From a virus, in IMG/VR virus record IMGVR_UViG_3300037189_018449, positions 1 through 29,785 of that record: a stretch of 29,785 nt of DNA; one strand, 5' to 3'. The notes below the pieces were generated by a model. That model made no database searches. It was not told the origin of the DNA and was given only the letters and a program-made list of their open reading frames with translations. The first letter of the stretch is position 1. Every line of letters begins with the position of its first letter. Made by a program: the position numbers and the translations under genes. This document shows positions 1 to 6,709 of the stretch, in pieces.

Positions 1-1589
1 ATAGGCTCCTTAGCCACAACAATACCCGCAGCATGAATACCCGTCCCACGAATACGCCCACGTAGATTCCTAGCAAGATCCAAGACCTCCGGGAACTTCT
101 GACGAAATTCCTGAGTGTTAGGAGACACCTCAAATTCTTCAAAAGTCTCTACAGCCTTCAGAGCCTTATTCACTTCATGCAAAGGGATCATGAATACGCG
201 GGAGGCGTCACGAATAACGCCCTTGTCCTTGAAATACTGATAAGTAGAAATAGAAGCAACATTCTTAAACTTCTTACGCAAATATTCCTTAACCTCACCA
301 CGGCGAGTATCCTGAAAATCTGTATCAATATCGGGAAAGTCATTACGCTCTTCGTTAATAAAACGACCAAACAACAGATCGTATTTAATTGGATCTACTT
401 CTGTAATACCAAGAAGGTAGCAGACTAAAGATCCCGCCGCAGACCCACGACCCGGACCAACCAGAATACCCTGAGACTTTGCCCATGTAATCATATCCTC
501 AACAACGAGGAAGTAAGCAGAGAAGTCTTTCTTCTTAATTACTGACAACTCCATCTCAAGCCTATCATTATAGACACTATCATCAATGATACTCCGCTTG
601 ATCATGCCCTCCTGACACTTCTCTCGCAACTTATCATGAGCATTACGCTTAGGCACAGGCAGAAGATTCTTATTCTCTACATATTCATAATCACTAACTG
701 AATCAGCAACGGCAAGGGTATTCTCATAAATGTCGGAACGATCTATGCCCTGTGCTTCAAGTTGCTCCTTGATGTTGGCTTTCTCTGCGAGATACACGTC
801 GATATCCTGAAAACTAATCGGTCGATCAGGATAAAGATAGTTAATACGTTCAAAAAAATCCATTTTACGAGACTTTTCAAAATCTGCTTCCTTATTATAA
901 TTAGGCTTAGTTGAAAGAATAAGCAAAGCCTCTTCCACCCCGCGCTGGCTTTCCTTAGCAAAATGACAATCGGATGTCACAATCGGAGCAACATTATACT
1001 TATCAGCAAGTTTGAGTAATTCATGATTCAACGCTGCTGGATTATGCGGCTGAATTTCCATAAAGAAATTATTCTCAAAACGATTACTAAACCAACGAGT
1101 CAACTGCTCAGCACGATCAAAATTCTCTTTTTCAATAGCCTTAGAAATAAGACCATTCATACATCCAGAAAGAACCGTAATCCCATCTCCGTATTCATTC
1201 AAAACTTCTAGATCAATACGAGGCTTACGATAAAAACCTTCCGACCATGCCAATTCAGAAAGTTGCTGCAAATTTTTCAAACCCTGCTGATCACGCGCCA
1301 ACAAGATTATATGATTAAATACTTGAGTGTTATCATCTCTTGCCTTAACGTCACGCTTATCAAAACGATCAGTCTCAGAAATGTATGCTTCTACACCAAG
1401 GATCGGCTTCATGCCCAGATCCTTCGCCGCTTTCTGCATCTCACGATGTGATGATAGAGTTCCATGATCTGTAACAGAAAGAGTAGTCTGACCAATATCC
1501 TTAGCAGCCTTAAGCAATTCTTCAGGAGAACAAAGACCATCCATAAGGCTGTAATGCGAATGTACGTGAAGATGTACAAAATCATTCAT
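1..1589 (-). CDS. dnaE: DNA polymerase III alpha subunit, DnaE type (partial, C-terminus outside window)
   Basis: Replicative DNA polymerase, N-terminal 529 residues visible. The protein opens with a PHP domain: the HLHVHSHYSLMDG motif at residues 6-18, then VTDHGTLS, GVEAYIS and TSDCHF. The polymerase core follows, with the hallmark GPGRGSAAGS near residue 380 and the catalytic acidic motif PDIDTDF near residue 420 (usually PDIDLDF in this family). The frame is open to the window edge. The start is ambiguous. ATG at 1589 gives the normal family N-terminus (MNDFVHLHVHS) and overlaps the preceding small gene by 8 nt. In-frame ATG at 1604 and GTG at 1601 sit only 1 and 4 nt after an AAGGAG. The gene is last in the replication cluster after helicase, primase and SSB, so this phage likely makes its own polymerase. 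Identification is firm; the start is not. Confidence 0.95.
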   Translation of the reverse strand, partial: MNDFVHLHVHSHYSLMDGLCSPEELLKAAKDIGQTTLSVTDHGTLSSHREMQKAAKDLGMKPILGVEAYISETDRFDKRDVKARDDNTQVFNHIILLARDQQGLKNLQQLSELAWSEGFYRKPRIDLEVLNEYGDGITVLSGCMNGLISKAIEKENFDRAEQLTRWFSNRFENNFFMEIQPHNPAALNHELLKLADKYNVAPIVTSDCHFAKESQRGVEEALLILSTKPNYNKEADFEKSRKMDFFERINYLYPDRPISFQDIDVYLAEKANIKEQLEAQGIDRSDIYENTLAVADSVSDYEYVENKNLLPVPKRNAHDKLREKCQEGMIKRSIIDDSVYNDRLEMELSVIKKKDFSAYFLVVEDMITWAKSQGILVGPGRGSAAGSLVCYLLGITEVDPIKYDLLFGRFINEERNDFPDIDTDFQDTRRGEVKEYLRKKFKNVASISTYQYFKDKGVIRDASRVFMIPLHEVNKALKAVETFEEFEVSPNTQEFRQKFPEVLDLARNLRGRIRGTGIHAAGIVVAKEP

Positions 1590-1779
1590 GCTCTGGGACA
1601 CCATGCTCCTTATCTAGTTCCTTGTGTAGTGACTTCTTAATATTATTCAATGCCATTTTAAATAATGGTAACAGAAGAGCAATTACTAGTCCATCAAAAA
1701 TCAATGTAAAAGTAAGTTCCGCTAAAATATGTGCTGGGTCAAGCGCGACATCTAAATACTCATGCCATAAAGAATTAAT
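1582..1779 (-). CDS. small membrane protein with apparent ATT start
   Basis: A 65-residue frame fills the gap between the SSB and polymerase genes. It has no ATG, GTG or TTG near its 5' end, and an in-frame TAA lies four codons upstream. The codon placed 5 nt after a perfect AAGGAG (1785-1790) is ATT at 1777-1779. ATT starts are rare; bacterial infC is a known case. The predicted protein has a charged and aromatic N-terminus, one hydrophobic stretch at about residues 18-41 (FTLIFDGLVIALLLPLF) that looks like a single transmembrane helix, and a Lys/Glu-rich tail. Its stop overlaps the polymerase start by 8 nt, which suggests translational coupling. I do not recognise a family. Coding evidence is the ribosome site, the coherent hydrophobic pattern and the tight packing. 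Function unknown. Confidence 0.62.
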   Translation of the reverse strand: MNSLWHEYLDVALDPAHILAELTFTLIFDGLVIALLLPLFKMALNNIKKSLHKELDKEHGVPEHE

Positions 1780-1794
1780 TTTATCTCCTTAAAT

Positions 1795-1830
1795 AGGTGT
1801 GGGTGGGGACTCATACCTCCCCACCCACCT
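1795..1830 (-). terminator. GC-rich hairpin between SSB and polymerase genes, terminator or attenuator
   Basis: Arms GGGTGGGGA (1801-1809) and TCCCCACCC (1818-1826) pair perfectly around an 8-nt loop. AGGT (1795-1798) and ACCT (1827-1830) extend the stem past a 2-nt bulge. In the direction of transcription the stem is followed by ATTT and then the AAGGAG of the next gene, so the U-run is weak. It lies 18 nt after the SSB stop codon. It may partly terminate transcription after SSB, protect the mRNA 3' end, or shield the next ribosome site. Confidence 0.65.
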
Positions 1831-1842
1831 AATCTAGATTAG
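1829..1842. repeat. 14-bp perfect palindrome after the SSB gene
   Basis: CTAATCTAGATTAG is identical to its reverse complement and lies between the SSB stop codon and the terminator-like hairpin, overlapping the hairpin by 2 bases. A dimeric DNA-binding protein could use it, or it may only be part of the folded mRNA end. Nothing else shows its role. Confidence 0.5.
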
Positions 1843-1847
1843 ACTAT

Positions 1848-2507
1848 TTACCATTCTTCGTCAGTTGAAACACCGGAAGAAGAGCCTCCACCATCAGAAC
1901 CTAGATAGAAACCTTCTTGCTCTGCGTAAGGGATATCACGAACAGCAATCTTTTCCAGATCAAATAGTTCATGCTTCCCACTTGAGACATTACTCGTAAT
2001 AAGCGGAGTAATAATGTATGAAGTTTCAGTAGACTGACCTGAACGCTTAAGACGCCACTGGATGTTAGTGATACTACCAGTCTCATTTGCATATTCAATA
2101 ACAGAAGGTGTTGCTGACTTAGGACCAGAACCCTGAGACATAATAGCAACATAAGGATCTTCATTGCCATCATCAGCAAGAACATTAATATAAAGTCGGC
2201 TCTTACCCTTCCAGCCAGCCTTCATATCTTTACGATGCTGCTCGCAACCAAAGCACCGGCCCTGATCGTCCATGCTGCATAGAGCCTTGCGACGGTAATC
2301 CTTTGGATTAGTATGCTCTACGGCAAGGAAGCCTGCGCCATATTCTTTATTGTAAGTGGGGGAATCAGCATCAAGTTCCTGAAGAAACGTGATCTTAACG
2401 CTCTGGTTATCTGCCAACTTCAGCCAGCGACCCTTTTCGCCACCGCCACCAGAGGATGGACGGTCTAGGGTTGTATTTAGATCTTTTAGTCCACGAATAA
2501 TACCCAT
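1848..2507 (-). CDS. phage single-stranded DNA-binding protein, gp32-like
   Basis: This 219-residue protein likely coats single-stranded DNA at the phage replication fork. A possible zinc-binding cluster, C77, C85, C88 and H91 (CX7CX2CX2H), sits in the first half, as in T4 gp32-type SSBs. The N-terminus has a flexible Gly stretch (GGGG near residue 20) before a basic segment. The C-terminus ends in a Gly/Ser linker and an acidic tail, STDEEW, the kind of tail SSBs use to bind partner replication proteins. The ATG at 2507 has AGGAG 7 nt upstream, and a good promoter lies just before it. Neighbours are primase upstream and DNA polymerase downstream, which supports the role. Assignment rests on motif pattern and context rather than close recognition of a homologue. 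Confidence 0.8.
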   Translation of the reverse strand: MGIIRGLKDLNTTLDRPSSGGGGEKGRWLKLADNQSVKITFLQELDADSPTYNKEYGAGFLAVEHTNPKDYRRKALCSMDDQGRCFGCEQHRKDMKAGWKGKSRLYINVLADDGNEDPYVAIMSQGSGPKSATPSVIEYANETGSITNIQWRLKRSGQSTETSYIITPLITSNVSSGKHELFDLEKIAVRDIPYAEQEGFYLGSDGGGSSSGVSTDEEW

Positions 2508-2561
2508 TGTATACTCCTAATATATTGTAATGTGTTGGGCTGTAAGTTGCCCTGTTCTTAT

Positions 2562-2590
2562 ATTATACCATTTAAAAGGGGAAATGTGAA
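2562..2590 (-). promoter_or_regulatory. sigma70-like promoter for SSB gene
   Basis: On the minus strand TTCACA (2585-2590) is followed by a 17-bp spacer and TATAAT (2562-2567). The -10 is preceded by TGG, making an extended -10. The -35 differs from TTGACA at one base. The site overlaps the end of the primase gene and lies about 55 nt upstream of the SSB start. It is the best promoter match I see in the window and would give SSB extra transcription. Confidence 0.72.
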
Positions 2591-3612
2591 GAGTATTCTA
2601 GATGAGAAATTGCATTTTTTATGCACTTTGAGATTTCTTCATCAGTAAGATCCCCAGCATCTTTAGCCCCATGTGGATATACTTCTTTATCGCTAAAAGT
2701 TGCCCACATAATATCTTTGTTCTTTAAACTATTTGCAATAGCCATTCCTAGATCCCTGCCGGGACTGTGACCAGTACAGACTTTAGGATAACACTTCCTA
2801 CAATTCTCTGCAACATAATCTTGCTTATTATCATTATCAGTCATAATAATAATTTTTGAGAAATACCTATTTAAGTTAGCAATATTATCTTTTGAAATAT
2901 ATCCACCAAGCGTCGCTACGACGTTGGGGAATCCAGCGCCATGAATTCTAATAGCATCGAAACTTGACTCGCAAACGACGACTGTACCGCCAAATTTTTT
3001 AGCGCGATGCAAGTTGAACATCGTTTTCGACCTTGGCAAGTTCCGTGAGTTCTTAAACTTCTTTTCACTTATTCCTCTTCCCACTAAGCCAACGGGTAAA
3101 CCATCAGGACTATGAACAGGAACAATAATCATATCTTGCTTACCAGAATAACCTAACTCAAAATAATCAATTAATGATCCCTCAATACCGCGATTAAGCA
3201 AATACTCATAAGCAGCATAATTACTAGGCATCAATAATTCATCATGCATTTCTCTTAACTTCTTAGAAGAGAAAGCAACAAACTCCGGTTTTTCTTCTAG
3301 TAAAGAAGCAAGTTCATCTTCAAAATCTACCGCCGCATCAGTCTTGCAAGATTCCATGAACCTTAAAGCCTCAAAGGTATTACGATGAGACACTTCCTGA
3401 ACCAAAGATAAGATATCTCCTGATACATCACATGAAGGATTAAAACAAAGATAAACACCTTTAGTGTGACTTACAGAAAACGAGGGGGTATGCTTATTCC
3501 CATGAAATGGGCACAAACAGAGAAAATCATTATATGTTTCTCCATAAATTTTCAGACCCAGCCCGTTTAAAATAGCACGAACATGGGTCTGACTATAAGT
3601 TTCTGTCAACAT
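2572..3612 (-). CDS. DNA primase, DnaG type (CHC2 zinc finger plus TOPRIM)
   Basis: Makes RNA primers on the lagging strand. The N-terminus carries a CHC2-type zinc finger: CPFH with C34 and H37, then C56 and C61, plus the typical PSFSV in between. The catalytic TOPRIM region follows, with the glutamate in VVVCESSFDAIR near residue 215, then VVATLGG, then the acidic IIIMTDND near residue 258. At 346 residues it is shorter than bacterial DnaG (about 600), and no helicase-binding C-terminal domain is evident, as in several phage primases. The ATG at 3612 has AGGT about 6 nt upstream. It lies one small gene downstream of the helicase. TOPRIM plus CHC2 makes the call secure. Confidence 0.93.
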   Translation of the reverse strand: MLTETYSQTHVRAILNGLGLKIYGETYNDFLCLCPFHGNKHTPSFSVSHTKGVYLCFNPSCDVSGDILSLVQEVSHRNTFEALRFMESCKTDAAVDFEDELASLLEEKPEFVAFSSKKLREMHDELLMPSNYAAYEYLLNRGIEGSLIDYFELGYSGKQDMIIVPVHSPDGLPVGLVGRGISEKKFKNSRNLPRSKTMFNLHRAKKFGGTVVVCESSFDAIRIHGAGFPNVVATLGGYISKDNIANLNRYFSKIIIMTDNDNKQDYVAENCRKCYPKVCTGHSPGRDLGMAIANSLKNKDIMWATFSDKEVYPHGAKDAGDLTDEEISKCIKNAISHLEYSSHFPF

Positions 3613-3619
3613 TAATTAC

Positions 3620-3892
3620 CTATCTAGGAATAAAGTCTTGCCCGGAAAATCCTTCATACTGCTGAGATTTACTTCTACCTACATAAACAGCAAACATTGT
3701 GAGAGAGAAACCATACTGGTTCTTTTTCTCTATATAGGAAGTATTAAACTGTGGAGCCATATCCAGAACGGGTACATAACCTTTGTCCCGCATTTGCTGA
3801 ACTATAGTTTTCTCATACATTTCTCTTGATTGAATGATTTTAGAATCATCTCCTATAACACCCGTGATGTTAAAATTATGGATTTTACGCAT
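3620..3892 (-). CDS. hypothetical phage protein between helicase and primase
   Basis: A 90-residue protein starting MRKIHNFNITGVIG. I chose the ATG at 3892 because AGGAG lies 9 nt upstream and a promoter-like TATAAT lies just ahead. The longer frame from 3943 would start inside the helicase stop and would bury both the promoter and the ribosome site. The protein is mixed alpha/beta with a stretch of alternating hydrophobics near the end (YGFSLTMFAVYVGR). It has no cysteine cluster, transmembrane helix or motif I recognise. Its position between helicase and primase suggests a replication accessory role, by location only. Confidence 0.75.
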   Translation of the reverse strand: MRKIHNFNITGVIGDDSKIIQSREMYEKTIVQQMRDKGYVPVLDMAPQFNTSYIEKKNQYGFSLTMFAVYVGRSKSQQYEGFSGQDFIPR

Positions 3893-3913
3893 ATTTAATT
3901 TTCTCCTGCAAAA

Positions 3914-3922
3914 ATTATACCA
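3914..3922 (-). promoter_or_regulatory. extended -10 promoter ahead of the 90-aa gene and primase
   Basis: The minus strand reads TGGTATAAT, an extended -10, inside the same 12-base sequence AAATGGTATAAT that precedes the SSB gene. No good -35 is seen at 16-18 bp spacing (best TGATCC). It sits about 22 nt upstream of the 3892 start. Confidence 0.55.
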
Positions 3923-3939
3923 TTTATGCAGGTAAGGGA

Positions 3940-5160
3940 TCATTGATCGTAAATTTCCGTTACAATTCCCCGATCAATATTCCAATCAAGGTAGAACCCA
4001 AAATCTGTTCCATGACGATTCTTACGACTAATTATTTCAATAATGTTAGTATCTGGCGTACGATGTACGGCAAAAGCCATGTCAGCATCATACTCAATAG
4101 CCTTAGACCAAGCAACCTGATTCAACATGGGGGGACTCTGATGATCTGAAACATCATCAGCGGTGGCAGCAGTAATATCAATTACAGGAAGATTGTTTCG
4201 TACCGCCATGAGTTTAAGTTCCCGCGAAATATTACGATTACGCTCAACTTCAGAATTAGACTTCTTCGTATCATTAAGCAACTGATGATAATCAACAATA
4301 ACTAGATCAGGACGATGCTGATCAATCTTACCCTGAATAGTTGCAGGAGTAATATCAGTCATACCCTCGCTAGACACAACAATAAATCCCCGCTTGTCAG
4401 CAAACTTCTTCTTACCCCAAGCACTGAAATCATCAAGGTTCACAGTGCCCCGCGAAAAATCGCTTGCCCTAAACATGCCAGATCCAAGCATCGTGTAGAT
4501 GCGATCACGCATATTTTCAGGAGCCATTTCCATAGACACAATCATAGGCTTAAACCCTTGCTCCCAAGCCTTGCAAGCAATGTAACCTGTAGCCCACGTC
4601 TTACCTTTACCGGGCCACCCAATAGCAACAATTAAATGTCCGGGAGCCATTCCTGTAGGGTAAGCAAAATCCAGAGCCGCAAAACCCGTCCTGATACCGG
4701 GTGCGCCACCCATAGCGTCTGACCGTTCACGCAATGCAATCATATGACGCTCAGCATCTTCAAAGTCTGTAAGGTCTAGATCATTTACAGTTCCAGTAAG
4801 TCTACTTAACTTAGCAACCTCAGCCTGAATATCACCAAGGACGCGGGAGGCAGCATTACTCTTAAGGCTTCCCCCAGCATTCATAAGCATGTTCTTAATC
4901 TTAGAATTAAGAAACTCATCCTTCAACTGATCAAGATAGTAACCTGTCTCAGCCTTAGATGCTTCCGGCTCAAAATTACCATAACGCTCTACAAGAACCT
5001 CAACGTCTGGTACAGCACCAAACTTATAGTAGTAAGACTTCAGCCCATCCCACCCATCACGGTGGGATGTAAAGAACTCATCAACATTATCTTTTAGAAG
5101 AGTAGAAATATCCTTATTTGTACATACAGCGGAAATGACCGCAGCCTCAGTGTTCACCAT
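3940..5160 (-). CDS. replicative DNA helicase, DnaB/RecA-fold
   Basis: An ATP-driven hexameric fork helicase of 406 residues. A DnaB-like N-terminal region (about 1-110) precedes a RecA-type ATPase domain. Walker A is GWPGKGKT at about residues 181-188, the next strand is MIVSMEMAPENMRDR, and Walker B is DLVIVDYHQLL near residue 286. The later segment LNQVAWSKAIEYDADMAFAVHR and the closing ISRKNRHG fit the DnaB/KaiC pattern, where basic and polar residues complete the neighbouring active site. It starts at ATG 5160, overlaps the preceding 110-aa gene by 14 nt, and has a GAGG ribosome site close by. Primase is encoded next but one. The ATPase fold is certain and the fork-helicase role very likely from context. 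Confidence 0.92.
   Translation of the reverse strand: MVNTEAAVISAVCTNKDISTLLKDNVDEFFTSHRDGWDGLKSYYYKFGAVPDVEVLVERYGNFEPEASKAETGYYLDQLKDEFLNSKIKNMLMNAGGSLKSNAASRVLGDIQAEVAKLSRLTGTVNDLDLTDFEDAERHMIALRERSDAMGGAPGIRTGFAALDFAYPTGMAPGHLIVAIGWPGKGKTWATGYIACKAWEQGFKPMIVSMEMAPENMRDRIYTMLGSGMFRASDFSRGTVNLDDFSAWGKKKFADKRGFIVVSSEGMTDITPATIQGKIDQHRPDLVIVDYHQLLNDTKKSNSEVERNRNISRELKLMAVRNNLPVIDITAATADDVSDHQSPPMLNQVAWSKAIEYDADMAFAVHRTPDTNIIEIISRKNRHGTDFGFYLDWNIDRGIVTEIYDQ
5046..5069. repeat. 9-bp inverted repeat inside helicase gene
   Basis: CATCCCACC (5046-5054) and GGTGGGATG (5061-5069) are perfect complements around a 6-nt loop. It lies within the first 40 codons of the helicase gene, so an mRNA hairpin there could affect early translation. 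It may equally be a coding coincidence. Confidence 0.4.
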
Positions 5161-5479
5161 TAACCTCTTCCATCATCTGCTTAGTTTGCAACCTAATCTT
5201 AGCACGCCAAGCATTATCTTCGTCAACCTTTTTTAACATCTCATCTAATCGGTCAAAATTATAAAAAAACCAAGTCAACGAGTGTCCTTGGTTTGTAGTT
5301 TTGAAATAGTAATCAAGCAACTCTTTCGCTCGATCATATCCGATGCTTTCGATAACATCATTCATCGCCCACTTTTCTCTGTGCCGATTAACCGTTGGCT
5401 TCCGCTCATACTTGTTATCAAACAACCTAATGTAATAATTAATCAGAGCGTAACATAGTTTGCTATCATCTTTAGTCAT
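5147..5479 (-). CDS. hypothetical protein upstream of helicase (helicase-loader candidate)
   Basis: A 110-residue, predominantly helical and charged protein rich in Lys, Glu, Tyr and Arg. It has the segment YDRAKELLDYYFKT followed by HSLTWFFYNFDRLDEML. No Walker motif, metal site or membrane segment is present. It overlaps the helicase start by 14 nt and the previous gene by ATGA, so translation of all three is probably coupled. Small helical proteins encoded immediately before a phage helicase are often loaders or replisome organisers. That is a positional inference here, since I do not recognise the family. Confidence 0.72.
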   Translation of the reverse strand: MTKDDSKLCYALINYYIRLFDNKYERKPTVNRHREKWAMNDVIESIGYDRAKELLDYYFKTTNQGHSLTWFFYNFDRLDEMLKKVDEDNAWRAKIRLQTKQMMEEVNGEH

Positions 5480-5670
5480 CGCTTCAAATCTTTCTCAATC
5501 TCTTCCATCTTCTCCAATAACTTCTTCTCAACAAAGGAATACACACGATCCATCGCAGCATTCGTTGTTTCATTATTACGCAAAGAATCTTCTACACCAA
5601 GAGAAACACGAACACTCTCGTAGTTGCCAAGATTCCTGACATATTCAAGATTCACTCGCACACTAGTCAT
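5476..5670 (-). CDS. small hypothetical protein, 64 aa
   Basis: Starts at ATG 5670, directly after the TAA of the preceding gene, with GGAG about 7 nt upstream. It ends in an ATGA overlap with the next gene. The N-terminal half looks like a beta-hairpin (SVRVNLEYV then YESVRVSLGVED) and the C-terminal half is a charged helix (VEKKLLEKMEEIEKDLKR). Small proteins of this plan, with the paired NYESVRV pattern, occur in many phages without a known function. It has no cysteines and no membrane segment. Confidence 0.75.
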   Translation of the reverse strand: MTSVRVNLEYVRNLGNYESVRVSLGVEDSLRNNETTNAAMDRVYSFVEKKLLEKMEEIEKDLKR

Positions 5671-6192
5671 TTACCACTCCGGTTGCTTCCAGATGGGGAC
5701 GAATTCCCCTTCTTCGCTCTTAGTATATAAGACCTTTTCATTTCTAAGCAAGGCTTCTAGTTCCGCTTTGCTGGGAAGATCACTAATCGTTGTCCGACCA
5801 TCTTTTCGTGGACGGCCTCGATGAACAGTCTTAAAAAACTCATAAATTTCTCTTACATCGTCTTCGTTAAACATGTATTGAATTAGTTTATTAGTACCAT
5901 CTAAAGAATACACCGCTTGAGGTTTTCTAATTTCTTCAGCACGAATATGTCTTTTCAAAGTATCGACGTGTCTATTTAACATTTTAGAAACTTGATTAGA
6001 TGTGTAAGCACGTTGCCTACGTCTATATGCATCATTCAAAACGTAGGCAACGCGCTTATTTTGTGAAAAATCCCAAGCAACAATAAGATCTTCAGAACGG
6101 TGAGTTTCTAAGGTTTTGTGCAAACTACCATTTAAATAAAAGTAGTTCCACTTACGACCTTTGCTAACTTTTTTTCTTTTTTGTAAAGCCAT
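5671..6192 (-). CDS. DNA-binding protein with MerR-like helix-turn-helix and AT-hook
   Basis: A 173-residue basic protein, probably a phage transcriptional regulator. Residues 62-86 (from AYTSNQVSKMLNRHVDTLKRHI) fit the MerR/excisionase-type helix-turn-helix: an S/T-x-x-Q-V-S-x-M-L turn followed by a recognition helix. A MerR-like hydrophobic segment, RKPQAVYSLDG then YMFNEDDVREIYEFF, follows. A classic AT-hook core, RGRPRKDGR, lies at residues 125-133. The N-terminus has a Lys/Arg cluster. The start at 6192 is the only plausible Met before the HTH, has no strong ribosome site, and makes a 61-nt overlap with the upstream zinc-ribbon gene. It carries a 12-bp inverted repeat within its own coding sequence. 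DNA binding is well supported; the target is unknown. Confidence 0.82.
   Translation of the reverse strand: MALQKRKKVSKGRKWNYFYLNGSLHKTLETHRSEDLIVAWDFSQNKRVAYVLNDAYRRRQRAYTSNQVSKMLNRHVDTLKRHIRAEEIRKPQAVYSLDGTNKLIQYMFNEDDVREIYEFFKTVHRGRPRKDGRTTISDLPSKAELEALLRNEKVLYTKSEEGEFVPIWKQPEW
6011..6052. repeat. 12-bp perfect inverted repeat inside the HTH/AT-hook gene
   Basis: CGTTGCCTACGT (6011-6022) and ACGTAGGCAACG (6041-6052) are exact reverse complements around 18 bases; two further flanking pairs form beyond one mismatch. It lies in codons for the segment just before and into the HTH. It could be an operator bound by the product or an mRNA hairpin. Confidence 0.6.
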
Positions 6193-6323
6193 TCTGTAAA
6201 TCCATTCTTATCTGTTTTAAGCATCCATCTTTTACCACACATACTGCAAAAAAGTTCTAGGCGCAGTTCAGATGAAAAAACTCTATCAACAAATACTCGT
6301 CCCCGGCATTTCATGCAATGCAT
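6132..6323 (-). CDS. small zinc-ribbon protein
   Basis: A 63-residue protein with two CX2C knuckles, C3/C6 (CMKC) and C26/C29 (CSMCG), spaced as in a zinc ribbon. A Trp and a basic tail follow (KKEKKLAKVV). ATG 6323 follows the TAA of the holin-like gene by two bases, with GGTGA upstream. Its last 20 codons overlap the start of the HTH gene in another frame, an unusually long overlap for this compact cluster, so one of the two boundaries could be wrong. Zinc ribbons of this size often bind nucleic acid or a protein partner, but nothing here shows which. Confidence 0.75.
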   Translation of the reverse strand: MHCMKCRGRVFVDRVFSSELRLELFCSMCGKRWMLKTDKNGFTEWLYKKEKKLAKVVSGTTFI

Positions 6324-6325
6324 AA

Positions 6326-6700
6326 TTATTCACCGGGAGTTGTAGTACCACTCTCGTCAAGGACTGGAGCGACAACTTCGACTGCAACATCTGCTGCCTG
6401 CCCCGCCTTGCCCAGCGGTACAAATGCTGTGAGAATCTGATCAAGATTTGTTCCGCTAAGTAGGTACTGGTAAAACAACTGTGATGATGCATATACTGCA
6501 GAGAATGACTGTAACAAATTAGGTACAGAATAATCTCCATTAAAATGCTGCCATGAAATTAGGACAGATGCTACTACTGAAATAGCAACTGCAATTGTAT
6601 GGCGCAATCTTGAACTGAGGTTAATTGTCTTAAGCACTGATGTAAGAATTGTTACAATAATGCCAAGGCTGAGTCCACCTACTAGTAGTCCACCGTTCAT
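6326..6700 (-). CDS. membrane protein, holin candidate
   Basis: A 124-residue protein with two clear transmembrane helices: about 5-26 (GLLVGGLSLGIIVTILTSVL) and about 35-50 (TIAVAISVVASVLISW). A third, weaker hydrophobic segment near 63-80 is rich in Ser and aromatics. The tail is soluble, acidic and Pro/Thr-rich. Size and topology match phage holins, which let lytic enzymes cross the membrane. AGGAG lies 7 nt before the ATG at 6700. No free endolysin gene is adjacent; the wall-degrading domains I find are in the tape-measure protein. Holin is therefore a reasonable inference, but another small membrane protein is possible. Confidence 0.68.
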   Translation of the reverse strand: MNGGLLVGGLSLGIIVTILTSVLKTINLSSRLRHTIAVAISVVASVLISWQHFNGDYSVPNLLQSFSAVYASSQLFYQYLLSGTNLDQILTAFVPLGKAGQAADVAVEVVAPVLDESGTTTPGE

Positions 6701-6709
6701 TTTTTTCTC

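Noticed and set aside
177-1451. Short plus-strand open frames across the polymerase region.
   Set aside because: They lie inside the continuous DnaE reading frame of the other strand, have no ribosome sites and give no recognisable proteins.
3620-3943. A longer, 107-aa version of the gene between helicase and primase.
   Set aside because: The extra 17 codons cover the promoter-like TATAAT and the AGGAG that serve the start at 3892.
5046-5069. The helicase inverted repeat as an operator or terminator.
   Set aside because: It is short (9 bp), wholly inside coding sequence and has no U-run; listed only as a repeat.
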